This document shows, one piece after another, positions 32,566 through 40,182 of a stretch of DNA of 64,000 bases (positions are counted from its first letter, which is position 1; each line of letters begins with the position of its first letter). This stretch comes from an uncultured Oscillospiraceae bacterium (GTDB lineage Bacteria; Bacillota; Clostridia; Oscillospirales; Ruminococcaceae). Under the pieces are notes generated by a model that saw only the letters and a program-made list of their open reading frames with translations, had not been told where the DNA came from and did not search any database. Location of the stretch: NCBI GenBank assembly GCA_900540595.1, contig UQGL01000002.1, positions 105,984 through 169,983 of the forward strand, in the 5' to 3' direction. The translations under genes were made by a program, and so were the position numbers.

Positions 32566-33798
32566 TTATTCAGCCTCACGGAATTGCAGACCGCTGCTGC
32601 CGTTCAGGGCAAGCTGCGGGTCGGTGGATTTGCTGCCGATGCGCAGCTCATAGATCAGGCTGTGGCTCGTCCCGGCAGTACCCAGCGGGTCGCCGGTGGA
32701 AACCGACTGCCCGCGCACAACGCCGACCGTTTCCAGACCGTACAGATAGCTTTTTACGCCGCAGCCGTGGTCGATGACCACAGTGCCGCCGGTCAGGGTC
32801 AGCGTACCGGCAAACACGATGTTGCCGGCCTGAGGGGCGGTAACAGTCTCACCGTCTGCGGCGGCATAGGTCAGGCCGGTGGCCTGACCGCTGCGCTGAC
32901 CGTCCACCATCTGGGTGGTGCCGTAGGCCAGACTGACAGCACCGGCGCTGGGGGCCTCGAACCGGCCGTTCCATAGCTTGGCGGAGCTGCCGGTGGTGTA
33001 AAGCGGCCAGATCGCGTTGCGGAACTCCTCTCCGCCGCCGGCATCCTCCTCCGCCGGGACGGAGACGGTGTCGTACAGTGTACGGGTCACCGTCAGGGTG
33101 ATCTCCTTTTGCAGGGTGCCGCAGGTCAGCTGCAGCGTATGGTCGCCGCCCTCGGCGTTGTAGGTTACGGGCAGGTAGCCCATGTACCCCGTGGCGGTCT
33201 TGCGGAACCATACCTCGCCGAGATCACTCTCAACGGTCGGCTCGCCGTCCAGAATACCGGACAGCTGGATCGCCACGATGCTGCCCTGCGGCGCGCGCTC
33301 GCTGCTCAGGGTGACCTTGGGGTTCATCGCCATTGTGTAGCCTGCGCGGTAGGCGTACCAGCCCACCGGGTCACCGGGGGCATCACTGTCGCTGTGGTGG
33401 GCGGTCACTATGATCTGATACGCGCCGTTCTGGGTGTAGGTATAGGTGTTGCAGTCGGTCAGGCCGCCCGACCAGACGGTGCCGTCTGGCGCGGTGATCT
33501 GCACCTCAGCCGCTGTGACCCATTCGGGCAGGGTCAGTGCGGGGATCGTATCGGTGAAGGTGCCGAGCTTCTGCACGGTCAGGTTGGTCGGGCTTTCATA
33601 GGTCTTGCTGACCTTGTCGCCCAGCACGGGTATGGCCCAGTCCCAGCCGTTGGCGGTCAGCGTCAGCCCGCCGAACTGCACGGGCTGCTGGGGAAGTCGG
33701 TCCTCGCCGGTGCGGCTGTAGAGGAACGCCGCTGTTCCGCCAAGGATCGCGGCAACCATGGCGGCGACCATCACCAGCCAAAGCAGCAGTTTGCGCAT
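32566..33798 (-). CDS. Membrane protein with degenerate LytM (M23) domain, smaller paralogue
   Basis: 410 residues. N-terminal transmembrane helix (LLLWLVMVAAMVAAILGGTAAF), Ig-like beta regions (TYESPTNLTVQKLG; APDGTVWSGGLT; NGAYQIIVTAHH) and a C-terminal LytM fold (VTAPQAGNIVFAG, GGTVVIDHGCGVKSYLYGL, VVRGQSVSTGDPLG). As in its paralogue at 30419-32407, YxH has become YLYGL and HxH has become IYELRIG, so metal binding and catalysis look lost. It is first in the pair, 159 bp upstream of the larger gene, with the 45-bp inverted-repeat element between them. Role inferred as structural or regulatory. Confidence 0.75.
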   Translation of the reverse strand: MRKLLLWLVMVAAMVAAILGGTAAFLYSRTGEDRLPQQPVQFGGLTLTANGWDWAIPVLGDKVSKTYESPTNLTVQKLGTFTDTIPALTLPEWVTAAEVQITAPDGTVWSGGLTDCNTYTYTQNGAYQIIVTAHHSDSDAPGDPVGWYAYRAGYTMAMNPKVTLSSERAPQGSIVAIQLSGILDGEPTVESDLGEVWFRKTATGYMGYLPVTYNAEGGDHTLQLTCGTLQKEITLTVTRTLYDTVSVPAEEDAGGGEEFRNAIWPLYTTGSSAKLWNGRFEAPSAGAVSLAYGTTQMVDGQRSGQATGLTYAAADGETVTAPQAGNIVFAGTLTLTGGTVVIDHGCGVKSYLYGLETVGVVRGQSVSTGDPLGTAGTSHSLIYELRIGSKSTDPQLALNGSSGLQFREAE

Positions 33799-33822
33799 GA
33801 TCTAGCTTTCTCCATTAACAAA

Positions 33823-33851
33823 AGACTGGGCGCCGTCAGGTCAGCGCCCAG
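33823..33851 (-). terminator. Terminator of the small membrane protein gene
   Basis: Minus strand: CTGGGCGC / GCGCCCAG stem (loop of 10) followed by TCTTTTGTT. Confidence 0.75.
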
Positions 33852-33888
33852 CCGGTTCGTATTCGGTCACACAGGACCCCGATGGGGA

Positions 33889-34116
33889 TTACTCCTCGGT
33901 GTTGGGGGCGTCGGGGATCTTCTCGTAGGTGGTGGTGTCCTCGGCGTTGGTGTCGTCCTCGTCATCGAAATCGTCATAATCATCGCTGAAGAGCAGGCGC
34001 TCGTACTCGTCCAGCTCCTTCTCACGGTGATGCAGGTAGAGGGCGGCGGCGGTCAGGGCACCGGCAGCGGCAAACAGGAAAGCCAGAGCGGCACCGAAGG
34101 TGGTCTTTTTCATCAT
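33889..34116 (-). CDS. Small membrane protein with acidic tail, unknown function
   Basis: 75 residues: MMKKTTFGAALAFLFAAAG begins a single hydrophobic helix (residues ~5-27), followed by a short basic-aromatic segment (YLHHREKE) and an extremely acidic region (SDDYDDFDDEDD). Ribosome site AAAGGAG, good SigA promoter at 34186-34214 and own terminator show it is a genuine monocistronic gene. I do not recognise the family. Confidence 0.8.
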   Translation of the reverse strand: MMKKTTFGAALAFLFAAAGALTAAALYLHHREKELDEYERLLFSDDYDDFDDEDDTNAEDTTTYEKIPDAPNTEE

Positions 34117-34185
34117 GATAAAAACTCCTTTGCAAAAGCTGCGCTGCTGCGTCAGCTTGGTGAAATGTTCCGATTTACTGATTTT

Positions 34186-34214
34186 ATTATACCCGACATC
34201 CCGCGCAAATACAA
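34186..34214 (-). promoter_or_regulatory. SigA-type promoter of the small membrane protein
   Basis: Minus strand: -35 TTGTAT (34209-34214), 17-bp spacer, -10 TATAAT (34186-34191). Confidence 0.75.
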
Positions 34215-34260
34215 CAGCGTAATTGTAAAATATTGCGCGCAGCGTCCCCCGGCATAGGCA

Positions 34261-35190
34261 TCAGAACAGCCGGTCGGTCGGGTACAGCCCGGCCTCGCTC
34301 ATCTGCTTGAGAGCGGCGACAAGCTCGGGCTTGTCCTCACGGTAGGTGATGCCGTGCCATTTGTCGGCGCTGGTCAGCACATGGACATCGGCCTCGCCGT
34401 TGTTCAGCGCGTTTGTCACGACGGTGGGCAGATAGTACTCGCATTTCAGCGGGTTGACGGGCAGATTCTCCTGCAGGAAGGCTGCAAAACCGGCCTTGGC
34501 CTGCTGCACATAGCCGGGCGTGAAGCCCCACAGATTCATCGAAACAACGGCGTCTGCAGGCAGGTCGCACCAGCTTTTGCCGCCGTCCTCGCTGTAATGG
34601 ATGCCGCCGTCATACGGCTCGATGCAGGTGCGCTCGGTCACGCTGACGAGGTTGTGCTGCGCATCGGTCACGCAGACACCGCGGCTGACGCTGCCGTTGG
34701 CACTGACCGTGTTGCCCAGCAGGAAGCCCACCATCGCCCAGGCGTAGCGGTCGCCGTCGGCGTGGGTGCTGAGATAGTCGTAGACAAGGCGGAAGCCCTG
34801 CGGGCCGTAGTAGTCATCCGCGTTGATGACCGCGAACGGTGCATCGCCGATGGCCTGCTCTGCCACAAGGATGGCGTGGGCCGTGCCCCAGGGCTTGACG
34901 CGCCCCTCCGGCACGGTGAAGCCCTCCGGCAGCTTGTCGAGCTGCTGGTAGGCATAGCGGACCTCAAACCCGGCGCGCAGGGCGCGGGCGCCGACAGCCT
35001 CCTTGAACGCCTGCTCGATCTCATGCTTGATGATGAAGACAACGGTCTCGAACCCGGCGCGGCGGGCATCGTAAAGGCTGTAGTCCAGAATGGCCTCGCC
35101 GGACGGCCCCACCGGGTCGATCTGCTTGAGCCCGCCGTAGCGGCTGCCCATACCGGCAGCCATGACAACAAGGATAGGTTTGGTAGACAT
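34261..35190 (-). CDS. Sugar nucleotidyltransferase (NTP_transferase family)
   Basis: 309 residues. Begins MSTKPILVVMAAGMGSRYGG, close to the GxGxR nucleotide-binding signature; LKQIDPVGPSGEAILDYSLYDA, AWGTAHAILVAEQAIG-type and FAVINADDYYG segments place it in the GT-A nucleotidyltransferase fold (GalU/RmlA-related). Residue order suggests it activates a sugar 1-phosphate with an NTP, but substrate cannot be read. ATG 35190 has GAGGGA upstream. A family B hairpin lies upstream and the patatin gene is divergent. Start at 35415 is rejected because it enters the divergent promoter. Confidence 0.8.
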   Translation of the reverse strand: MSTKPILVVMAAGMGSRYGGLKQIDPVGPSGEAILDYSLYDARRAGFETVVFIIKHEIEQAFKEAVGARALRAGFEVRYAYQQLDKLPEGFTVPEGRVKPWGTAHAILVAEQAIGDAPFAVINADDYYGPQGFRLVYDYLSTHADGDRYAWAMVGFLLGNTVSANGSVSRGVCVTDAQHNLVSVTERTCIEPYDGGIHYSEDGGKSWCDLPADAVVSMNLWGFTPGYVQQAKAGFAAFLQENLPVNPLKCEYYLPTVVTNALNNGEADVHVLTSADKWHGITYREDKPELVAALKQMSEAGLYPTDRLF

Positions 35191-35232
35191 GAAAATTCCC
35201 TCACTAATATGGTATTGCAATGTTAAAATATG

Positions 35233-35261
35233 GCAGGGGCGTCGAGGACGCCGCCCCCTAC
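35233..35261. repeat. Family B hairpin repeat, single unit
   Basis: GCAGGGGCGTCGAGGACGCCGCCCCCTAC: core GGCGTCGAGGACGCC-like palindrome ending CCCCTAC. Confidence 0.75.
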
Positions 35262-35374
35262 AGCACGCAGGATAAACAACTGCTTTTATAATACTGCGTT
35301 TCCCCTTCCGTTGCAACCCCTGACAAAATACAAAAATTCCATAAAAAAACGGCAGATTGTGACGCAGTTTGCTA

Positions 35375-35403
35375 TGGCAACTTTGCACAGAAGATGCTAT
35401 AAT
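35375..35403 (+). promoter_or_regulatory. Extended -10 promoter of patatin gene
   Basis: TGCTATAAT forms an extended -10 (TATAAT at 35398-35403). The -35 at 17-bp spacing (TGGCAA) is weak. Confidence 0.65.
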
Positions 35404-35435
35404 GAGGAAAACCATGACCGGGAGGGAAAATCAGG

Positions 35436-36620
35436 ATGGAACATACCGGAAAGCGCGCGCTGGTGCTGGCGGGGGGCGGTGCCAAGGGAAGCTACCAGAT
35501 CGGTGTCTGGCATGCCCTGCAGGCGCTGGACTGGACGCCGGATATCATCACCGGGGCCAGTGTCGGCACCCTGAACGGCTGCCTTTTCACGATGGGCAAG
35601 GCCCGCGAGGCAGAGGAGCTTTGGCGCAGTCTGGAGATCCATGATGTGCTGGAGGTCCCCGAATCGCTCAAGCGCGAGGAGCTGCGTGCCTTCTTCCTCG
35701 ATATTTTCCGCAGCGGCGGGCTGAATGTTGAGCCGCTGGCTGAGACGATCGACCGGCTGATCGATGAGGACGCCGTGCGGCATTCCGCCATTCATTTCGG
35801 CCTTGTCATGACGGAGCTGGGCAGCCTGCGCAGCGTGCAATGCCCGATCGAGGATATCCCCGAGGGGCAGCTCAAGGACTATATGCTGGCGTCCAGCGCC
35901 TGCTTCCCTGCCCTGCGCCCGCGGGAAATTGACGGTGTAAAGTACATTGACGGCGGCTGGCGGGATAATATGCCGTTGGATCTGGCCGCCCGCATGGGCG
36001 CGACCGAGTTGCTTGGGGTCGATGTGGACGGCATCGGCATCGTGCGGCCCAACACGACCGGCCTGCCCACCCGCATTGTGCGCAGCCATTGGGATCTTGG
36101 CCCCACACTGGACTTTGACCCCGCCCGCGCCGGGCGCAACATTGCGCTGGGCTATTTTGATACGCTGCGCCTGTTTGGCCGGTGCGGCGGCACGGCCTAC
36201 GCCATGCTGCCTGATAACGAGGAATACCTTGCCCATTTCGCGGAGCAGTACCAGAAAAACCTTGCCGAGGTCTGCGCCCGCGCACCCGAGATAGATCTGG
36301 TCGAGAAGAACGCCCGCACCCGGGCAAACTACCCGGCCCCTTATGCACCGAACCCCAGCGCCCCGACCCGCGGCGCGCTGGCCCCGCTGGAGCTGGCGGC
36401 AGAGCGTGTCGGCGTGCCGGAGGACATCCCGTATACCCCGAAGCTGCTGGCTGCGACCTTTATGGGCAGCTTTGACAAGGACCCGGCAGACCGGTTCCCC
36501 GCCCTGCTGGAGGGAAAAGAAAACACCCTTGTGACCGAGCGCGCCATTGCCGCCGCCGTGCCCGAGGAGTTTGTGACCGCCCTTGTCAGCAAGACGCTTG
36601 GGGAGATGCCGATTTTGTAA
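35436..36620 (+). CDS. Patatin-like phospholipase/acyl hydrolase
   Basis: 394 residues. Patatin fold: oxyanion loop GGGAKGSYQIG near residue 13, nucleophile elbow GASVGTLNG (GxSxG, residues ~41-48) and catalytic Asp in YIDGGWRDNMP (DGG) near residue 170. The family hydrolyses acyl esters of membrane lipids. No signal peptide, so likely cytoplasmic. The C-terminal ~110 residues (after DLVEKNART) are a distinct region without a recognised domain. ATG 35436 follows GGGAGGG. The enzyme I-like gene is 54 bp downstream with a family A remnant between. Confidence 0.88.
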   Translation: MEHTGKRALVLAGGGAKGSYQIGVWHALQALDWTPDIITGASVGTLNGCLFTMGKAREAEELWRSLEIHDVLEVPESLKREELRAFFLDIFRSGGLNVEPLAETIDRLIDEDAVRHSAIHFGLVMTELGSLRSVQCPIEDIPEGQLKDYMLASSACFPALRPREIDGVKYIDGGWRDNMPLDLAARMGATELLGVDVDGIGIVRPNTTGLPTRIVRSHWDLGPTLDFDPARAGRNIALGYFDTLRLFGRCGGTAYAMLPDNEEYLAHFAEQYQKNLAEVCARAPEIDLVEKNARTRANYPAPYAPNPSAPTRGALAPLELAAERVGVPEDIPYTPKLLAATFMGSFDKDPADRFPALLEGKENTLVTERAIAAAVPEEFVTALVSKTLGEMPIL

Positions 36621-36623
36621 AAA

Positions 36624-36645
36624 GGCCCTTCCTTTGGGGGAAGGC
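36624..36645. repeat. Family A single-hairpin remnant
   Basis: GGCCCTTCC / GGGGGAAGGC arms with imperfect pairing; matches the terminal hairpin of family A. Confidence 0.5.
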
Positions 36646-36674
36646 TGAGGAGATTCAAAAAGGAGGCCTACTCT

Positions 36675-38228
36675 ATGCACACCTACACCGGCGTGCCGGC
36701 TTCGTCCGGTATTGTGGTCGGCCCGGTCGAGCAGATCGACCACGGCACCACAGGGCTGCACCGCATCGTCTGTGACCCGTTCAGGGAGCGCGCGCTCTAT
36801 GATGTGGCCGTTGTGCTGGCCAAGGACGAGCTGCGCCGGCTTAGCCAGCGCGCCAAAGGCCCCGATGCGGATATTCTGCTGTTTCAGATCGCCCTGCTGG
36901 AGGATGAATCCTTCACCAACGAGATCGGCGATTATATCGCCGCCGGTGCGGGCGGTGCCGCCGCCGTTGAGCGGGCAGAACAGATCTTTGCAGACCGGCT
37001 GAAAAACGTGGACGATGAGTATATCCGGGAGCGCAGTGTCGATGTCTGCGATGTCTGCCGCCGGGTTGTGGATATTCTGGACGGCCGCCCGCGCCGGCGG
37101 CTGCATCTCAAGCGGCCGAGCATTCTGGTCGCGGATCGGTTTTTCCCCAGCGATCTGTTCAGCCTTGACCGCCGGATGGTGCTGGGGCTTGCCAGCGATC
37201 AGGACAGCACGATCAGCCACGCCGCCATTATGGCGCGCAGCATGGGGATCCCGGCGGTAGTGCAGCTGGGGGACGGCGCAGCCGCCATGGCGGTGGGCCG
37301 CCGCGCGATCCTCGATGCCGACAACGGCACACTGGTGGTCGAGCCGGATGGCGCGCAGATTGCCCGGGTGGACTGCCAGATCGCATTGAGCCGCCTGCAC
37401 GGCCAGCAGCCTGACCCTGTGGCCGCCCTGCCCTGCCTGACCAAGGGCGGCACAGCCTTCCGTCTGATGCAGACCTGCAACCTGATCGACAACGAGGTGC
37501 CCCATACGCAGGGGGCGGCGGGCATCGGCATCGTGCGCTCCGAGAGCGCGATCCTCTACGATCAGAGCGAGCAGACCCAGACGAGCCGCCTGAAGGAATA
37601 TCTGCGCTCGGCCGAGGGCGTCCCCGTGGTGCTGCGCACCTGCGATACCCGCGCCGATGATGATGCCCCCTGGTCTGCCGAGCTGCAGGCGCGGCTGGGC
37701 GGAGACCGGCTGTTCAAGTCCCAGATCCGTGCACTGCTGCGCGCCGCCCCGGAGGGGCATCTGTGTGTCGTGTTCCCGATGGTAAAGGATGCGGCAGACT
37801 GGGATAGATGCCTGCAGGAGGTCAATGACTGCAGGGATGAGCTGCAGAGCAGCGGTGTTGAGATCGGGATGCCGATGCTGGGCTGTGTGATAGATATGCC
37901 CTCGGCCGCTCTGATGGCCGCCGACATCATGGACCGCGGCGCCCAGCTGATGGTCATTGACGCGGAGGACCTGACCCGCTACACGCTGGGCCTTGTGCAT
38001 AACCCCACCGCTGCCGTGGGCCAGCTGACAAACCCCGCTGTGCTGCGGCTGGTCAAGAGTGTGGTGGAGCAGGCTGCGGCCCGCAGTGTACCGGTCTACG
38101 TCTGCGGCATCACGGTAGCGGCGGTGAGTGCCATGCCGGAGTACTTCAAGCTCGGTGTGCGCACCTTCAGCGCAGAGCCTGCCGCGCTGCTGCCGCTAAA
38201 AAAGCTGCTGATGGAGCAGGAGGTATAA
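36675..38228 (+). CDS. Divergent PTS Enzyme I-like protein
   Basis: 517 residues, shorter than the usual ~570. N-terminal region follows EI: GVPASSGIVVGPV, ALYDVAVVLAKDEL, DDEYIRERSVDVCDV; the phosphohistidine loop reads DSTISHAAIMARSMGIPAVV, retaining the His. The PEP-binding barrel is degenerate: GIGIVRSESAIL keeps Arg296 but lacks RTEF; the Arg332 loop reads VVLRTCDTRADDD without GGDK; the metal Glu431 is Asp (GCVIDMPSAAL); NDLTQY is EDLTRY; the Cys502 loop reads YVCGITVAA, missing CGE. No HPr gene is adjacent. It may be a paralogue with altered PEP use or regulatory function; alternatively a fast-evolving EI. Confidence 0.75.
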   Translation: MHTYTGVPASSGIVVGPVEQIDHGTTGLHRIVCDPFRERALYDVAVVLAKDELRRLSQRAKGPDADILLFQIALLEDESFTNEIGDYIAAGAGGAAAVERAEQIFADRLKNVDDEYIRERSVDVCDVCRRVVDILDGRPRRRLHLKRPSILVADRFFPSDLFSLDRRMVLGLASDQDSTISHAAIMARSMGIPAVVQLGDGAAAMAVGRRAILDADNGTLVVEPDGAQIARVDCQIALSRLHGQQPDPVAALPCLTKGGTAFRLMQTCNLIDNEVPHTQGAAGIGIVRSESAILYDQSEQTQTSRLKEYLRSAEGVPVVLRTCDTRADDDAPWSAELQARLGGDRLFKSQIRALLRAAPEGHLCVVFPMVKDAADWDRCLQEVNDCRDELQSSGVEIGMPMLGCVIDMPSAALMAADIMDRGAQLMVIDAEDLTRYTLGLVHNPTAAVGQLTNPAVLRLVKSVVEQAAARSVPVYVCGITVAAVSAMPEYFKLGVRTFSAEPAALLPLKKLLMEQEV

Positions 38229-38235
38229 AATGGAA

Positions 38236-38385
38236 GCCTTCCCCCCTCGGGGGAAGGTGTCTGCGGCCCCGCCCGCAGACGGATGAGGGCAGACCTTGCC
38301 ACTGCCGCCCGGTAACGGGCTGTCAGGGCACACTCTCCCCACATCAGTCCGCTTCGCGGACAGCTTCTCCCCCAGGGGAGAAGCC
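38236..38385. repeat. Family A palindromic repeat, full copy
   Basis: Left hairpin GCCTTCCCCCCTCGGGGGAAGG, second arm TCTGCGG..CCGCAGA, GGATGAGGG, then a right half with ACATCAGTCCGCTTCGCGGA and GCTTCTCCCCCAGGGGAGAAG. The right half matches the left half of the other copies in reverse, so the ends may be hybrid. Convergent between enzyme I-like and rpsT. Confidence 0.85.
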
Positions 38386-38400
38386 TTTTCCGCAAAATAT

Positions 38401-38432
38401 AAATGAAAATGCCCGCCGTTTTCACGGCGGGC
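38401..38432 (-). terminator. Terminator of rpsT
   Basis: Perfect 9-bp stem GCCCGCCGT / ACGGCGGGC with 4-base loop, followed on the minus strand by ATTTTCATTT. Confidence 0.8.
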
Positions 38433-38449
38433 ATTGTTCATGCGATCAA

Positions 38450-38716
38450 TTACTGAGCAGCAGCCTTGTTGGCGCGCTTAGCCATGCGGCTGATCTTGCG
38501 GGCAGCGGTGTTCTTATGGATGACACCCTTGCTCTTAGCAGAGTCGATGGCAGAGACAGCAACCTTAACGACGGTCTCCTTGTCAGCAGCATTGCTGTCG
38601 ATGGCAGCGTTTGCCTTCTTGACAACTGTTTTCAGGTTGGACTTGACGACCTTATTGTGCAGGGCCTCTTTCTTGGCCTGAACAACGCGATCCTTCTGAG
38701 ATTTAATATTAGGCAT
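38450..38716 (-). CDS. rpsT: 30S ribosomal protein S20
   Basis: 88 residues, three-helix protein: begins MPNIKSQKDRVVQAKKEALH, with NLKTVVKKANAAID and HKNTAARKISRMAKRANKAA at the C-terminus. Binds 16S rRNA. Very strong site TAAGGAGGTGG before ATG 38716; an in-frame ATG at 38725 is less likely. Divergent from spoIIP; in Bacillus rpsT, gpr and spoIIP are neighbours too, which supports the sporulation context. Confidence 0.97.
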   Translation of the reverse strand: MPNIKSQKDRVVQAKKEALHNKVVKSNLKTVVKKANAAIDSNAADKETVVKVAVSAIDSAKSKGVIHKNTAARKISRMAKRANKAAAQ

Positions 38717-38754
38717 TCGTTCCACCTCCTTAGTTCCCCATAACAGTACAAGTT

Positions 38755-38783
38755 ATCCTATCATACTTTTTGCAAAGTTGCAA
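38755..38783 (-). promoter_or_regulatory. SigA-type promoter of rpsT
   Basis: Minus strand: -35 TTGCAA (38778-38783), 17-bp spacer, -10 TAGGAT (38755-38760). Confidence 0.6.
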
Positions 38784-38802
38784 GTGGTTTTTGAAAAAAA
38801 CT

Positions 38803-38831
38803 TCATAGAAAGCAAAAAAAGCGCATAAAAT
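38803..38831 (+). promoter_or_regulatory. Possible SigE-type promoter of spoIIP
   Basis: -10-like CATAAAAT (38824-38831; consensus CATACAnT) with TCATAGA (38803-38809) 14 bp upstream, resembling the SigE -35. ~25 bp ahead of ATG 38856. Confidence 0.5.
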
Positions 38832-38855
38832 TTGGGTGCAGAGGGGGTGTGTGCC

Positions 38856-39974
38856 ATGCAAAGACTGCGCCGGTGGGTCTCGGCGGCGGTGTACGGGGGT
38901 GCTTTTGCGGCCGGGATGCTGGCGGTTGGGGCAGCGCTGGCGTTCTGCCCCGGGCGCGCTTGGCTGCTGCGGGGGGCGCTCTATCTGCAGGACCCTGCGG
39001 CTGCTGCGGCGCTTGACTGGCCCGCTGCCCCGGCACAGAGCGTCAGCAGCCCGCAGCGGCCGGAAAGCCGCCCCACGCCGCTGCCCACGCCCTGCCCTGC
39101 CCCGGCACCGTCCGCAACGCCGCAGCCGTCCGCAGCCCCCACGGCCACGCCGCTGCCCAGCGCCGCACCCGAGCTGGCGGACGCGGGCCGCATCCGTGCG
39201 GTGCAGCTGCGGCAGGGCAGCGGCACCGGCTATCTGCAGCTTGCGGCGGGCAGCATCAAAAACAGCACCGAGCATCCGGACTCTGACCTGCGCGCCGCCG
39301 TCACGACCCCCAGCCTGCCTTTTTCTATAGAAAGGGACAGCGCCGCGCCGCAGGTGCTGATCATGCACACCCACGCCACGGAAAGCTACCAGCTTTGGCC
39401 CGACCCTGTGTATGACAAAAGCTATGCGGCCCGCAGCAGGAACACGGCGCTGAATGTCTGCGCCGTGGGGGCTGAGATGGCCCGGGTGCTGAACGAGGCC
39501 GGCATCAACACCCTGCACGACACAACGCTCTACGATGCGCCCGGCTACACCGACAGCTACAAGCGCAGCCGCGCCGGCGTGCAGGAGTATCTGGCGCGGT
39601 ATCCCTCGATCAGGGTCGTGCTGGATGTTCACCGCGATGCCATCGAGGACGAGGACGGCACCCGGGTCAAGCCGGTGTGCGAAATTGGCGGCGAGAGTAC
39701 AGCGCAGGTCATGATCATTGCCGGGTGTGACAACGGCGGCAGTATCGCCCTGCCCAACTGGCGGCTGAATCTGCGTCTGGCCGCCGCATGGGAGGCCGCC
39801 ATGGAGGAGTCCCACCCCGGCCTGACCCGCCCTGTTCTGTGCGGGTACAGGTTTTATAACCAGGATTTAACGACCGGCAGTTTGTTGATAGAGGTCGGCG
39901 GCCATGCCAATACGCTGGATGAGGCAATAAGGGCCGGAAGGTATGCGGCGGAAGGGCTGGCAAAAATATTGTGA
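38856..39974 (+). CDS. spoIIP: Stage II sporulation protein P
   Basis: 372 residues. Peptidoglycan amidase/endopeptidase of the engulfment DMP complex. N-terminal membrane helix (GGAFAAGMLAVGAALAF), Pro/Ala/Thr-rich linker, then the SpoIIP amidase domain with LIMHTHATESY (zinc ligand/catalytic His), an AEMARVLNEAGI segment, VVLDVHRDAI (second His) and the C-terminal VEVGGHANTLDEA. ATG 38856 follows GAGGGGGTG. Divergent from rpsT; the gpr and lepA genes that commonly flank spoIIP are not present. A SigE-like promoter precedes it. Confidence 0.92.
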   Translation: MQRLRRWVSAAVYGGAFAAGMLAVGAALAFCPGRAWLLRGALYLQDPAAAAALDWPAAPAQSVSSPQRPESRPTPLPTPCPAPAPSATPQPSAAPTATPLPSAAPELADAGRIRAVQLRQGSGTGYLQLAAGSIKNSTEHPDSDLRAAVTTPSLPFSIERDSAAPQVLIMHTHATESYQLWPDPVYDKSYAARSRNTALNVCAVGAEMARVLNEAGINTLHDTTLYDAPGYTDSYKRSRAGVQEYLARYPSIRVVLDVHRDAIEDEDGTRVKPVCEIGGESTAQVMIIAGCDNGGSIALPNWRLNLRLAAAWEAAMEESHPGLTRPVLCGYRFYNQDLTTGSLLIEVGGHANTLDEAIRAGRYAAEGLAKIL

Positions 39975-40060
39975 GCCGACAGATGAAAATAACGCCGCCC
40001 TGCAGAGGCCGCAGATGTGCGGCTCTCAGCTTGCCCATTGCTGAGCAGTTCCCGTACAGC

Positions 40061-40087
40061 GGCGGGCCGGGCATGCCCGGCCCCTAC
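40061..40087. repeat. Family B hairpin repeat, single unit
   Basis: GGCGGG-CCGGGCATGCCCGG-CCCCTAC, between spoIIP and asnS. Confidence 0.75.
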
Positions 40088-40117
40088 AACTCTATAAATA
40101 TCGGTAAATATCGGCTC

Positions 40118-40146
40118 TTTACTTTTTATAAAATACCTGCTACAAT
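40118..40146 (+). promoter_or_regulatory. Putative promoter of asnS-mutY
   Basis: -35 TTTACT (40118-40123), 17-bp spacer, -10 TACAAT (40141-40146). Confidence 0.55.
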
Positions 40147-40182
40147 ACTAATATTCATAGTATAAAGAGGAGTGGACTACCC

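Noticed and set aside
35397..38000. Long minus-strand reading frame opposite the patatin and Enzyme I-like genes
   Set aside because: It is an antisense shadow of high-GC coding sequence; both sense genes have clear motifs, promoters and ribosome sites.
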